Source: Lachnospiraceae bacterium (lineage in GTDB: Bacteria; Bacillota_A; Clostridia; Lachnospirales; Lachnospiraceae). From it: a DNA stretch of 46,602 bases. The stretch covers positions 1 through 46,602 of the forward strand of contig JAFQCI010000048.1 in NCBI GenBank assembly GCA_017416505.1, written 5' to 3'. Shown piece by piece: positions 17,712 through 25,804 of the stretch. Positions within the stretch are counted from its first letter, which is position 1. Every line of letters starts with the position of its first letter. A model generated the notes under the pieces. It was not told the DNA's origin. It saw only the letters and a program-made list of their open reading frames with translations, and made no database searches. The translations under genes and the position numbers were made by a program.

Positions 17712-17781
17712 AATGGCACCTCCTGTTATTTTTGAATCATCATACCATGCTAAGATGACTTTCAATAGTAAAAAGAGGAAC

Positions 17782-18606
17782 TTATAAATCTGTAATTTTC
17801 GGAAGATTTTTTAGCAAAGTATTCGTAAATTTTTTATACACCTTATTCATATGTGCCTGGTCGTAATAACCGCAGATTGCTGCCAACTCTGCCAAATTTA
17901 TTTTATCTTCCGCGGTGCTATACATATAATAAGACCATTGAAATTTTACGATTTCACTTAATAATTTCGGAGATACACCTACATATTCATCAAATACCTT
18001 TCTGATATAACGACTGGTATACCCTGTAAGATCTTCTAAACTAGATACATTTACATTACCAAAATGATTGATAATATATCGCACAGAATAATCCACTAAG
18101 GGAACAGTTTCATAATTTCCTACGATTCTTTTTGCAAAATAATCATAGACAATCTTTAATCTCTCTTCAAAACTCTCTGCCAGTTCCAATCGTCCTATTA
18201 GGTCGTTTCTATTTTGTATTGCATCCATTCCATCTATCAGCCTTCCTGCTACATCCTTAGCACTTACCTTAAATAAATTTCCAAGTGCACCGGAACAAAA
18301 GCGAATGCCGAACAAAGTTCCAATGGATGTGATTTTACTTAACAGTGCATATTGGGTAGCACTTCCTGTGATATAGGAAGACATCCCCTGATTGGTATAT
18401 GTAATCATAAAGTCCGCACAGGCATCTGGAATCACTCCGATAAAGGGATGATTGTCACTATCACCATTGATGTAATCGAACTGATAAATCTCCCATATCA
18501 CTCCATATAATGGGTCATTTGGGGTTGGTTTATAGTTATGATACTTCGGCTTTAACTCAAAATCCGGTTGATGGGGTCTGTAATTTGCATTGTAATCCAT
18601 AGTCAT
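17782..18606 (-). CDS. AraC family transcriptional regulator
   Basis: 274 residues. The N-terminal domain (HPFIGVIPDACADFMITY ... GIRFCSGALGNLF) resembles the DUF6597-type ligand domain of AraC regulators. The C-terminal AraC DNA-binding region has two helix-turn-helix units, VSSLEDLTGYTSRYIRKVFDEYVGVSPKLL and LAELAAICGYYDQAHMNKVYKKF, with the usual G-Y-x-x-x-x-x-x-x-F pattern. The ATG at 18606 is 6-7 bp from GGGAG and is preferred to an upstream GTG. It heads the dehydrogenase-peptide importer block and probably regulates it. Its own leader carries attenuator copy B. Confidence 0.9.
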   Translation of the reverse strand: MTMDYNANYRPHQPDFELKPKYHNYKPTPNDPLYGVIWEIYQFDYINGDSDNHPFIGVIPDACADFMITYTNQGMSSYITGSATQYALLSKITSIGTLFGIRFCSGALGNLFKVSAKDVAGRLIDGMDAIQNRNDLIGRLELAESFEERLKIVYDYFAKRIVGNYETVPLVDYSVRYIINHFGNVNVSSLEDLTGYTSRYIRKVFDEYVGVSPKLLSEIVKFQWSYYMYSTAEDKINLAELAAICGYYDQAHMNKVYKKFTNTLLKNLPKITDL

Positions 18607-18647
18607 ATGTACCACTCCCTAATATTCTTTGAAGTTTTCCAGAAAAT

Positions 18648-18719
18648 AAAAAAAGGGGCTTTCCAACCGGAATGCACCCTTGCAATCTGTTCTCATTCAG
18701 ACATTTTTGTCTAATTTTG
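18648..18719 (-). promoter_or_regulatory. Attenuator leader, copy B (candidate ANTAR-type antitermination site)
   Basis: Minus-strand RNA from about 18719 has AGAACAGATTGCAAGGGTGC and ATTCC (18693-18669). GGG, GC and TTCC of this block pair with GGAA, GC and CCC at 18664-18655, giving a terminator hairpin followed by seven Us. Upstream, GTCTG and CAGAT can pair around AATGAGAA, a possible first hairpin. The block matches copy A before the SBP gene in 24 of 25 bases. The hairpin ends about 40 nt before the regulator's start codon, so full-length transcripts need readthrough or antitermination. Confidence 0.6.
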
Positions 18720-18725
18720 ATTCAG

Positions 18726-18754
18726 ATTATATCTACCCTTTTTCTTGTTGTCAA
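18726..18754 (-). promoter_or_regulatory. Consensus sigma-A promoter of the AraC-type regulator
   Basis: TTGACA and TATAAT are both perfect and 17 bp apart on the minus strand. Transcription should begin near 18719, so the transcript starts with the attenuator leader B. Confidence 0.8.
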
Positions 18755-18813
18755 TGATTTTCTGACTATTTCTTTAAAATCACAAACATACCGTCTCCAG
18801 ATTTAACCAACCT

Positions 18814-18996
18814 TTACTTATTTGTCACTCTTTCTTTTCTATATTCCTCAATCACCGTTTGACTTAAATCCGGAAGAAAAATTCCATCCATATGAGTGAT
18901 CATTTTCGAATTAGTATATACCGTCACCTCATGCTGCCCCTCAACTAAAGTCAGCATTTTTTCTACTAACCCGATGTATTTGCACATATCTTCCAT
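18814..18996 (-). CDS. Small soluble protein of unknown function
   Basis: 60 residues, charged and mostly helical with one beta-like stretch (HEVTVYTNSKMITHM). It overlaps the end of the preceding membrane-protein gene by 31 bp in another frame and has no good ribosome-binding site, so it would depend on translational coupling. No family recognised. It may be a genuine small partner or a chance reading frame. Confidence 0.45.
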   Translation of the reverse strand: MEDMCKYIGLVEKMLTLVEGQHEVTVYTNSKMITHMDGIFLPDLSQTVIEEYRKERVTNK

Positions 18997-19244
18997 CTTT
19001 TTTTGTTTTCCTTTTTGCTTTCAAAGAAAATCAATACACCCGTTAATATAGTAGTGAAATATACACTATAGGGATGACTGCTTAAAACATGATTTCCTAT
19101 TACATAGAGTAAAAGCCATTCCGGAGTCAGAAAACGAAAATACTGCTTCTGACTCCATGATGCCACTATAAATATCATGAAAATAAGCAAAAGGAACAAA
19201 ATCGACCATATATAAATTTTCTTTTCGTTCATCCATTTTTTCAT
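18966..19244 (-). CDS. Small two-helix membrane protein
   Basis: 92 residues with two hydrophobic segments (IWSILFLLLIFMIFIVASW and YFTTILTGVLIFFE), separated by a short loop, and a positively charged C-terminus. AGGAAA lies 8 bp before the ATG. It lies downstream of the FtsX-type exporter genes on the same strand, 132 bp away. No family recognised. Confidence 0.6.
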   Translation of the reverse strand: MKKWMNEKKIYIWSILFLLLIFMIFIVASWSQKQYFRFLTPEWLLLYVIGNHVLSSHPYSVYFTTILTGVLIFFESKKENKKRWKICANTSG

Positions 19245-19376
19245 ACTATCATTTCCTAAAACTTTCTGAATTTAACGATTATCATCCAATAAGCAAAACC
19301 TAAAAAAGAATCCGGCAGGGCAAACTGCTTGCCACTTTCTTTCCATCAAATCACCTGTTTCAAAAATCATAACATA

Positions 19377-20735
19377 TCAGGAATTGATGATATGTATCGT
19401 ACTCTTTTTCATCAAATCTACATTCATCGCCACAGAAATTACTATCATAAGCAATGATACCATCCCTCCAGTCAGAACGACAGCCGCAACCAATTTCTGA
19501 ATGGAAATTGCAATAAAGTATCCAACAGATTGCACAATAATATATTGCAGAAGCTTCAATACTAAAAATGTTAAAACAGTAGACAATACCATACAGAAAC
19601 AAAGAAGGATAAGAAGTTCATAAAAACAAATCCGGATAATTTCCCGTTCCTCCATCCCCATTGCCTTTAGTATTCCATAATAATATGCTCTGCTTTTTCT
19701 ATTAATATATACATTGCTAATCAACTTCATTATCATTGCAATCACAATCATTGAAATAAAAACACTAATTACCCGTTTGCATATTAATTGAAACTTATCA
19801 ATCATTCCGAACATATATATAACGGTAGAAACATAATAATAATCATCATATTTGGTATCGATGGATTCTAAGATTTTATCACTATCTGCAAAATTTTCAA
19901 TGCCAACCTCCTGAATCAGTTCTTTTACTTCAAACTTAGAATAAAAATCAGAAGTTCCTGATACCATTACCTGACTTCTTTCACATTCTGACAGAACCCG
20001 AAAATAATCTGAATTGATAATACCAACAATAGTATAATCCTCTAACACCGTATTTTTATTTACTTTAAAAGAAATCTTCTGATTTAATAACGAATCATAA
20101 TCTTCATAAATTCCAAACCGATTCAGCATATAATCCGAAATAACAAGTTCCTTTTCTCCCTGAATTTCTCTACCACACAAAAATATGTCGGAATCGTATT
20201 TGTATTGATACTCTTTTAATGTATTTTCTGTAAACATTTCACTTTCTATATCAATAACATCCACAGAAAAAAATACACTAAATCTTTCCTTATCTTCTCT
20301 CTTGGATATGCTTTTCTCTTCAGTAAAATCAAAGGAATAGTCATCTTCTCCGATATACTCTTTCCCGTTTATGAAACATTTGACTTCTTCGATATTAACA
20401 CTGTAGCATTCTTCTTCCGCTCCTGATAAATTTACTAAGGTATATTTCGCCCCCAGACTGACATTATCAAAACTCTTCATTTTATGTAACAACTCAGATG
20501 CTCCATCCGAAATTTCTTTCCCATCAGAATCTAAATTCAAATAAATATTAATAAAATTAGTGGAAATTCTATCATAAATAATATCATTGTACATTTGTCG
20601 TATGATAAGAGAAACGGAACAAAAAAGCATCATAAAAAAAGTAACCATAAAAATACTGATAAAATATTGTTTCCTACTTTTTTTGAATGTTTTTAAATTA
20701 TAACAAGCCAAACGAAAACTCTCTGATTTCTTCAT
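19377..20735 (-). CDS. FtsX-like ABC transporter permease
   Basis: 452 residues. One N-terminal helix after MKKSESFRLACYNLK (YFISIFMVTFFMMLFCSVSL), a large extracytoplasmic domain of about 250 residues, then three helices near the C-terminus (VISVFISMIVIAMIMKLI, ELLILLCFCMVLSTVLTFLVL, VAAVVLTGGMVSLLMIV). The cytoplasmic loop YYGILKAMGMEEREI is the FtsX 'G-x-x-K-A-x-G' coupling region. It pairs with the next permease and the ATPase as a MacB/LolCDE-like complex, which usually moves lipoproteins, peptides or antimicrobial compounds rather than importing nutrients. 8 bp from the preceding permease gene. Confidence 0.85.
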   Translation of the reverse strand: MKKSESFRLACYNLKTFKKSRKQYFISIFMVTFFMMLFCSVSLIIRQMYNDIIYDRISTNFINIYLNLDSDGKEISDGASELLHKMKSFDNVSLGAKYTLVNLSGAEEECYSVNIEEVKCFINGKEYIGEDDYSFDFTEEKSISKREDKERFSVFFSVDVIDIESEMFTENTLKEYQYKYDSDIFLCGREIQGEKELVISDYMLNRFGIYEDYDSLLNQKISFKVNKNTVLEDYTIVGIINSDYFRVLSECERSQVMVSGTSDFYSKFEVKELIQEVGIENFADSDKILESIDTKYDDYYYVSTVIYMFGMIDKFQLICKRVISVFISMIVIAMIMKLISNVYINRKSRAYYYGILKAMGMEEREIIRICFYELLILLCFCMVLSTVLTFLVLKLLQYIIVQSVGYFIAISIQKLVAAVVLTGGMVSLLMIVISVAMNVDLMKKSTIHIINS

Positions 20736-20743
20736 ACTGCACT

Positions 20744-21898
20744 TTACCCTTTTATATCACTACTAACATTTATCTTTTTGTTCCAAAGAATCACAAAACC
20801 TAATAACAAGGAACAAACCAGCACCATAACGAATTGCTCCATTGTCATAATTAAATTTAAATCAGTAAAATCAAATAATGTTTCTATATATTCTGTAAAA
20901 TACCATGATAAGACTTTAGAAAGAATCATCCCCAGACCATAGGAAATTACAATTACAATAAAACTGATACTACAACAAATAAATCTTCTATCGTAATCGG
21001 TTAATCCTAATGCCTTGTTCACCGCCCAAAATTTTTGACGTAAATTCAAATAAATATGTATAAAATCAACCACAACACTTAATGTTATAAACAATAACAA
21101 TCCAGTACAAATTCCCACAAAAGCAATCAATAAAAACATCGCATATATATTTTTTTCCCATGAATCCACAATAAAATAATCTTCCTTTAAAGTATGGATG
21201 GTTGATAAAAACGTATATGGACTGGTATTACATCCGGCACGTATCATAATACTTTTCCCTTGTTCACATTGTAATGTTCCATAAAGTTTTACACTAACAT
21301 AAGAAGCCGCAAACTCCTGCTCTGAATCGCGATAAATACCTTTTACATAAAAATCAACACTACAATCTGAATTGGAAAATGAAATAGCATCCCCCACCTT
21401 AAGTCCCATACTTTCAGCAAGTTTTTCCTCTATCCATAAAGGATTTACATCTTTTATCTCATTGTCTTCCTTACTCCATTTTTCTCCTGAGACAAGATTT
21501 TTATTTATCATAGAAATTCCAACCGTATTCTCATTATCGTAATATAAAAAATTCAAAGAATTGTCAATGTCAATGCTTTTATTTATTTCTTTTTGCTTCT
21601 CATTGAGAGAATCCTCAAACATTGACCAATCCATCTCATATACAATGATTTCTATTTCTAACGGCAATTTCGTAATATATTCTATATCTTTATAATCAAT
21701 ATTAGAAATTTGAATTTCCCCAAATTCACTATTTAAAATCTCATCCTGCATTTCTTTTGGTATATTAAACGCCAAACCTGTCATTGCCAGCATAACTCCA
21801 AATAACATACCACATATTACAACATTTACAGCAAAAAGCCTCCGATTAAGTTTAAACTCATAAAATGTAAGAATCATTAAATTAAAAAGTTTTTTCAT
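20744..21898 (-). CDS. FtsX-like ABC transporter permease
   Basis: 384 residues, same four-helix layout as its neighbour: N-terminal helix (LFAVNVVICGMLFGVMLAMTG), extracytoplasmic domain of about 200 residues, three C-terminal helices. Coupling loop is FWAVNKALGLTDYDRR. Its start overlaps the end of the ATPase gene by 17 bp, so the two are translationally coupled. Probably half of a heterodimeric exporter. Confidence 0.85.
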   Translation of the reverse strand: MKKLFNLMILTFYEFKLNRRLFAVNVVICGMLFGVMLAMTGLAFNIPKEMQDEILNSEFGEIQISNIDYKDIEYITKLPLEIEIIVYEMDWSMFEDSLNEKQKEINKSIDIDNSLNFLYYDNENTVGISMINKNLVSGEKWSKEDNEIKDVNPLWIEEKLAESMGLKVGDAISFSNSDCSVDFYVKGIYRDSEQEFAASYVSVKLYGTLQCEQGKSIMIRAGCNTSPYTFLSTIHTLKEDYFIVDSWEKNIYAMFLLIAFVGICTGLLLFITLSVVVDFIHIYLNLRQKFWAVNKALGLTDYDRRFICCSISFIVIVISYGLGMILSKVLSWYFTEYIETLFDFTDLNLIMTMEQFVMVLVCSLLLGFVILWNKKINVSSDIKG

Positions 21899-22547
21899 TC
21901 ATAATCTTCCCGTCTTTAAAGGTAATACATCGATTTGCGATTGCAGCATCTTCCTTACTATGTGTCACCATAATAATCGTTTTTCCTTCCTCATTTAGCT
22001 GTTTTAATATTTGCAAAATATTCTGTGTATTTTTGGAATCTAAATTACCACAAGGTTCATCTGCTAAAATCACATCCGGTTCATTCACCAATGCTCTTGC
22101 AATGCAGACTCTTTGCTTTTCACCACCGGAAAGATTCTTTGCAAGCTGATTTATTTTATGTTTCATCTGAACCTTTTCCAGTGTATGCTCTACTATAGCT
22201 TTTCTCTGTTTTTTACTATATCCTGCTATCAATAATGGGATTTCTACATTTTTATATACCGTATATTCTGGTTCAAGATAAAAATTTTGAAAAATATAGC
22301 CTAATCTTTGGTTTCTAAAATGAGCCATTTCTTTCATAGATAAATCGTCATAATTGATTCCGTCAAAAATAATAGCACCACTATCTTTTGTATCGATTAA
22401 ACCTATGATATTTAAAAAAGTAGACTTTCCACTCCCGGATTCTCCTACGATTGCTATAAATTCTCCCTCTTTAATCTGCTCCGAAATTCCATCTAATGCC
22501 TTACAGTTTTCACCATACTGTTTTATGATATCATAACATTCTATCAT
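21882..22547 (-). CDS. ABC transporter ATPase, LolD/MacB type
   Basis: 221 residues. Walker A GESGSGKSTFLNI, Q-loop YIFQNFYLEPEYTVYKN, signature LSGGEKQR, Walker B VILADEPCGNLDS, switch His in IIMVTHSKEDA. The Walker B tail is EPCGNLD where most relatives have EPTGNLD. The start at 22547 follows GAGGGG; an upstream extension would overlap the lipoprotein gene. It drives the two FtsX-like permeases downstream. Confidence 0.9.
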   Translation of the reverse strand: MIECYDIIKQYGENCKALDGISEQIKEGEFIAIVGESGSGKSTFLNIIGLIDTKDSGAIIFDGINYDDLSMKEMAHFRNQRLGYIFQNFYLEPEYTVYKNVEIPLLIAGYSKKQRKAIVEHTLEKVQMKHKINQLAKNLSGGEKQRVCIARALVNEPDVILADEPCGNLDSKNTQNILQILKQLNEEGKTIIMVTHSKEDAAIANRCITFKDGKIMNEKTF

Positions 22548-22557
22548 CTTATTCCCC

Positions 22558-23046
22558 TCATTCATCAGAAGTTTTATTAAATTCAACATTATATATGGTT
22601 AAAGTTTCGTATTTTAAATCATAGGTACCATACATTTCATATTCATTTTCCGTATCCGACTCAAACCATATAGACTGAGAAGACTCGTCATATTCTACAT
22701 TATATTTAAAACTTCCATCTTCAAAGCTACTCCAGTCTATTTCTGAATCGTATTTTGCTCTGATTTCTTCTTTTTCTTCCTCATCCACTTTCTCAAAATT
22801 TTCTTTTTCTATTCTCATGACTTCTTTATATACTTCAAACTCTACTTTTGCATTCTTCATCTCATCTACATTCACATTTTGAAATGTGATTTCTTCTTCA
22901 TCCACAGTAATAGTTGCAATGGAACCATCTGTATTTTCATATTCAAATGTTCCGTAAGATTCTTTTATATGATTTGAATCACCACACGCTCCTAAAATGA
23001 ATGCAAATGCACCTAATAATACAAATAAAATCCTTTTTCGTCTCAT
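22558..23046 (-). CDS. Putative lipoprotein, first gene of the FtsX-type exporter operon
   Basis: 162 residues. Signal peptide MRRKRILFVLLGAFAF with lipobox ILGACG. The mature part repeats a beta pattern (YGTFEYENTDGSIATITVDEE, SFKYNVEYDESSQSIWFES, YGTYDLKYETLTIYNVEF) separated by an acidic helix rich in Glu and Lys. No family recognised. Ten bp before the ATPase gene, so it is probably an accessory or substrate-sensing lipoprotein of that transporter. GAGGGA provides the ribosome-binding site. Confidence 0.7.
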   Translation of the reverse strand: MRRKRILFVLLGAFAFILGACGDSNHIKESYGTFEYENTDGSIATITVDEEEITFQNVNVDEMKNAKVEFEVYKEVMRIEKENFEKVDEEEKEEIRAKYDSEIDWSSFEDGSFKYNVEYDESSQSIWFESDTENEYEMYGTYDLKYETLTIYNVEFNKTSDE

Positions 23047-23124
23047 CTTTTTCTCTGTCCCTCTTTCAAATTTGCAAATCTCAATCATTCATGGCACATC
23101 TTGTAAATCCTCACCAATATGACC

Positions 23125-23137
23125 AAATGTGACATTT
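23125..23137. promoter_or_regulatory. Palindrome upstream of the lipoprotein/exporter operon
   Basis: AAATGT-G-ACATTT is a perfect 6-bp inverted repeat around one base, about 80 bp upstream of the lipoprotein start. It could be an operator. No clear promoter boxes were found next to it. Confidence 0.3.
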
Positions 23138-23193
23138 CCATGTTACCTACTTACCAAATATAGTAACAAAAAAAGCAAGAATTTACAACCCTC

Positions 23194-24288
23194 TTAACCT
23201 TCTATGGTTTTCTTTACTTCTTCCCATGAAGGATAAGATGCGATGGCTCCTTTTCTTTGCACGCTGAAACTGCTAAATACATTAGCAAATTCCAAATATT
23301 TTCTAAGGCAATCCTGGGAAAGATGAGCTAATTGTTCTGCCTTTATTCCATCCTGAAACAGACAATATAAAAATGCTCCTATAAATCCGTCCCCTGCTCC
23401 GGTAGAATCTATGGCATTTACCTTTCTTCCTGCTACTGACACCTGCGTATTTTTCGTATATGCCCTTGCTCCCTTGGCACCTTCCGTATAAAGAACCAAT
23501 TTCACATTTCCTTGAAATAGTTCCTCCAGTCCCTCGGAAATATCCTGTTTTCCGGTAATAGGCTCAAGTTCTTCATCAGAGATTTTAAGTATATCTGCTA
23601 ATGGTAAAAATTCTTTTACAGCTTTTATCATGGCAACCTCATCACTCCACAATGCCGGACGTAGATTAGGGTCAAAACTAATCAACATATCACGTTCCAT
23701 TGCATATTCGATTGCCCTTTTATGGGCATATTTCATTGGAAATTCTCCTAATGATACGGAACAAAAATGTAATGCATAACCATGTTCAAACCATTCCCTC
23801 TTAAGGTCATTTTCAGAAAATAACATATCTGCCCCAGGATTTCGAAAAAATGAAAACTCCCTATTTCCATCTTCTTTTAATGCTACAAAAGCAAGGGAAG
23901 TGTTGGCTTTTTCCGTCCTTATAATGCTCTCGCAGCGGATATTATATTGTTCAAACTCACTGACAATTTTATCTCCGAAAGGGTCCCTTCCTAACTGGGT
24001 AATCATTCTGCTATAACCACCCAGTTTAGAAAATGCTCCACAAACATTAGCCGGTGCTCCACCTACTGCAGGTTGAAATGCTGTTACATCCATAATCCCT
24101 CTTCCGGTTTCTCTTGGAAGAAAATCAATCAAAGCCTCGCCTATGGCAATCAACTCGTTTTTTTCCCTTATTCTATGGGTAGTTATATCCTTTTTTTTAT
24201 TCACAATTTCATTCTCGGCTTTCTCCATTGTTTTATCCACTATTTCAACTGTCTTTTCTGTTGCTTCGGCTATACTCTTCTCTTTCAT
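23194..24288 (-). CDS. PfkB family carbohydrate kinase, probable fructokinase
   Basis: 364 residues. The ribokinase core begins near residue 47 (LIAIGEALIDFLPRETGRG). It has PAVGGAPANVCGAFSKLGG (first PfkB signature region), LISFDPNLRPALW, KISDEELEPITG and the catalytic IDSTGAGDGFIGAFLY with the base Asp. The combination of GEALIDF, GGAPANV and FDPNLR is usual for bacterial fructokinases, which phosphorylate fructose at position 6. The 45-residue Lys/Glu-rich helical N-terminal extension is unusual. The start at 24288 is chosen for AGGG 7 bp ahead; 24309 has no such site. A true start closer to the kinase core is possible, although no other good site is seen. No sugar transporter is adjacent. 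Confidence 0.85.
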   Translation of the reverse strand: MKEKSIAEATEKTVEIVDKTMEKAENEIVNKKKDITTHRIREKNELIAIGEALIDFLPRETGRGIMDVTAFQPAVGGAPANVCGAFSKLGGYSRMITQLGRDPFGDKIVSEFEQYNIRCESIIRTEKANTSLAFVALKEDGNREFSFFRNPGADMLFSENDLKREWFEHGYALHFCSVSLGEFPMKYAHKRAIEYAMERDMLISFDPNLRPALWSDEVAMIKAVKEFLPLADILKISDEELEPITGKQDISEGLEELFQGNVKLVLYTEGAKGARAYTKNTQVSVAGRKVNAIDSTGAGDGFIGAFLYCLFQDGIKAEQLAHLSQDCLRKYLEFANVFSSFSVQRKGAIASYPSWEEVKKTIEG

Positions 24289-24319
24289 ATAAATCCCTGC
24301 CTTTTTCATTAAATCTTAG

Positions 24320-24348
24320 AAGGGATGCCAAATTTCTCAGCATCCCTT
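24320..24348 (-). terminator. Hairpin between the LiaF-like gene and the sugar kinase
   Basis: AAGGGATGC pairs with GCATCCCTT around an 11-nt loop. The U run on the minus strand is poor. It may end the LytTR/LiaF transcript or act as a leader hairpin about 30 nt before the kinase gene. Confidence 0.45.
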
Positions 24349-24425
24349 TTACTTATTTTCACATAACTTTTATTACTAACCTCAACATCACGACATTCTT
24401 GTGAACTTCTACTATCGTGGCTAGG

Positions 24426-25160
24426 TTATATATACTGTATTTCTAGCTGCCCAAAAGCGGATTCTCCTTTTATAATAAATACTTTTCCACTTTCTCCAGT
24501 TGCTCTTCCCACTTCTGTTACATTCCCAAAACTCTTTGTTACTTCCACTCTAGTATCCCATTCTTTCGGTATAAAAAGTGTCATTTTTCCAAAGGCATTA
24601 TCAACATTAACCAGGGCTTTTTCATCACTGATTTCCGCATTGTCAAAATATACCATAAGACTTCCAAAAGCATTTTCCAAATGTGCTAACTTTAAAGATT
24701 TGCTGTTTACATATTTTACAGAGCTTCCAAAAGCCACCTCACAGCGGAACATCTCATCTTCCTCTACCTGTATATCAGAAATACTGCTTTTATTTTTGCC
24801 ATCATGTTCTACGTCAAAATTTACAAAAAAGTGGTCTTCGTGTTTCTTCTTAAATATCATATTAAGACCGATGGTTCCTAAAAGTGCCGCTCCAAGTACC
24901 GGCCAAGGAGTAATGGATTCTATTCCAAGAGCTTCATCAAATAAAATTGCCCCAAAAGCCAATGAAAATAACATTCCACCCCAACGAAGTTTTAACAGAC
25001 TTTCAATAAACCATGCTATCAGCAAGATGGAAAAAGAAATGGTCCAACCACTGACATCTCCAAAAAATCCCATTCCTCCTACAATAATAAAGGCTGCTGC
25101 TGCCAACAGAAAAATTCCCCAAAATACATTTTTTCTTCTTATTTTATCCTTCATTTTCAT
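24426..25160 (-). CDS. LiaF-like membrane protein
   Basis: 244 residues. Four hydrophobic segments in the first 100 residues (FWGIFLLAAAAFIIVGGMGFF, ISFSILLIAWFIESLL, WGGMLFSLAFGAILF, PVLGAALLGTIGLNMIF), then a cytoplasmic C-terminal domain made of repeats with FG turns (VAFGSSV, NAFGSLM, NAFGKMT, SFGNVTE, SAFGQLE), typical of LiaF/DUF2154-type cell-wall stress proteins. LiaF in Bacillus restrains the LiaRS envelope-stress system. Here it is 12 bp after a LytTR regulator, an arrangement common in Firmicutes where the membrane protein and regulator act as a pair. Confidence 0.87.
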   Translation of the reverse strand: MKMKDKIRRKNVFWGIFLLAAAAFIIVGGMGFFGDVSGWTISFSILLIAWFIESLLKLRWGGMLFSLAFGAILFDEALGIESITPWPVLGAALLGTIGLNMIFKKKHEDHFFVNFDVEHDGKNKSSISDIQVEEDEMFRCEVAFGSSVKYVNSKSLKLAHLENAFGSLMVYFDNAEISDEKALVNVDNAFGKMTLFIPKEWDTRVEVTKSFGNVTEVGRATGESGKVFIIKGESAFGQLEIQYI

Positions 25161-25172
25161 TCACCAAACCTT

Positions 25173-25637
25173 TCATTTTTTAATCTTTCTCTTTTCATCT
25201 AATCTGGAAATCAATGCCTTATAATAGTTTCTTGAAACGTATATCTGCTTATGACAGCCAGAAAACTCCACAATACTGGAAGAAGCAATATTTTTTGTAA
25301 TGGAATATATATGTTCCAAATTTACTATGGTAGATTTTGATATTCTCATAAAATGACCCGGAAGCAATTCCTCTAATTCATAGAGTTTATAATCTGTTTC
25401 ATACATTTCTTTTGCTGTATGTGCCCATATCTGTTTGTTTTCCGTTTCAAAAAACAGTAACTCATCTAAAGGTATGTAATAGGATTTTTCACCTTTGTAT
25501 AACAATATATCTCTTCCACCCTTTGTCTGCTCTGCTAATAAATTCTGCAGTTTTATGATATTTTCATCCAGTCTTTGGCATCGGATAATGATACATTCTT
25601 CACTTAAACCTTCCTCTACTTCAATTACTACCTTCAT
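25173..25637 (-). CDS. LytTR family DNA-binding regulator
   Basis: 154 residues. The C-terminal LytTR domain covers about residues 48-150: YYIPLDELLFFETENKQIW, ELEELLPGHFMRISKSTIVNL, IYSITKNIASSSIVEF, IYVSRNYYKALISRL. There is no response-receiver domain; the first 45 residues are a short helical region. Small LytTR proteins of this type are usually encoded with a membrane protein that controls them, here the LiaF-like protein. GGGAGG precedes the ATG. Confidence 0.9.
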   Translation of the reverse strand: MKVVIEVEEGLSEECIIIRCQRLDENIIKLQNLLAEQTKGGRDILLYKGEKSYYIPLDELLFFETENKQIWAHTAKEMYETDYKLYELEELLPGHFMRISKSTIVNLEHIYSITKNIASSSIVEFSGCHKQIYVSRNYYKALISRLDEKRKIKK

Positions 25638-25688
25638 ACCATGCCTCCCTTCTATGTCTTTGATGCCCTAAGACCTTTTGTTTTCTTA

Positions 25689-25722
25689 TAGCCTGACTGC
25701 GCTCACAACCAACTACAGGCTA
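25689..25722. promoter_or_regulatory. Inverted repeat upstream of the LytTR gene
   Basis: TAGCCTG and CAGGCTA are 20 bp apart, about 50 bp upstream of the LytTR start codon and downstream of the MATE gene. It could be a LytTR operator or the MATE terminator; no U run follows. Confidence 0.35.
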
Positions 25723-25804
25723 AGTATAACATCCTCAAAATATTTGTAAATAGCTTTAAACCAACAGGTAAAAATTCAAGACTAAGATGTAAAGATTCTC
25801 TTCC

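Noticed and set aside
24640..25224. Plus-strand reading frame of 194 codons opposite the LiaF-like gene
   Set aside because: The minus strand encodes typical LiaF repeats and helices; the plus frame is Ser/Pro-rich shadow text.
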